A stretch of 7,730 nucleotides of DNA from Terriglobia bacterium. Lineage in GTDB: Bacteria; Acidobacteriota; Terriglobia; UBA7540. Below the pieces are notes generated by a model, which was given only the letters and a program-made list of their open reading frames with translations, searched no databases and was not told the origin of the DNA. A program made the translations under genes and the position numbers. The stretch is from contig JASHYZ010000506.1 of NCBI GenBank assembly GCA_030042795.1, positions 1 to 7,730 on the forward strand, written 5' to 3'. The first letter of the stretch is position 1. Each line of letters opens with the position of its first letter. This document shows positions 7,730 through 7,730 of this stretch, piece after piece.

Positions 7730-7730
7730 G

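Overview
The window looks like a chromosomal segment from an acidobacterium (class Terriglobia or Solibacteres type). The main reason is the large permease at the right end. It carries the duplicated MacB/FtsX layout of the acidobacterial duplicated orphan permease (ADOP) family and ends in the family's usual arginine- and alanine-rich 'DPLVALRYE' tail. Other support comes from GC-rich coding sequence, a Tat-signal enzyme, and two kinds of dispersed non-coding repeat that I recall from acidobacterial genomes (the 'GTCATTCTGA...GAAGAATCTC' element and CACAGAG/CTCTGTG clusters). The taxonomy is inference. There is no rRNA or other marker gene.

Layout: (1) At 2-1690 on the plus strand is the 3' part of a hybrid sensor histidine kinase: PAS tail, HisKA, HATPase and two receiver domains. 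(2) At 1868-2962 on the plus strand is a UxuA-like (mannonate dehydratase family) TIM-barrel protein with an apparent Tat export signal and an Asp where classical UxuA has a metal-binding Cys. (3) At 3021-3266 on the minus strand is a small protein with two membrane segments, convergent with (2). (4) At 3332-3364 is a short dispersed repeat. (5) At 3382-4374 on the minus strand is a PIG-L/LmbE-family metal-dependent deacetylase. (6) At 4375-4868 is a 494-base non-coding stretch dominated by a CACAGAG/CTCTGTG hairpin-forming repeat. (7) At 4869-5423 on the minus strand is a Uma2-family (DUF820) PD-(D/E)XK protein. (8) From 5498 to the right edge on the minus strand is the ADOP permease, cut off at its N-terminus.

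The genes do not form an obvious pathway or a single operon. Three have their own promoter-like extended -10 motif (TGnTAnnnT), and two of those lie in an identical 12-base string. Both edge genes are cut by the window. I do not see a clear new multi-gene system. The points most worth checking are the exported UxuA-like protein with the altered metal site, the possibly leaderless PIG-L gene with its shared promoter word, and the repeat block at 4516-4728.
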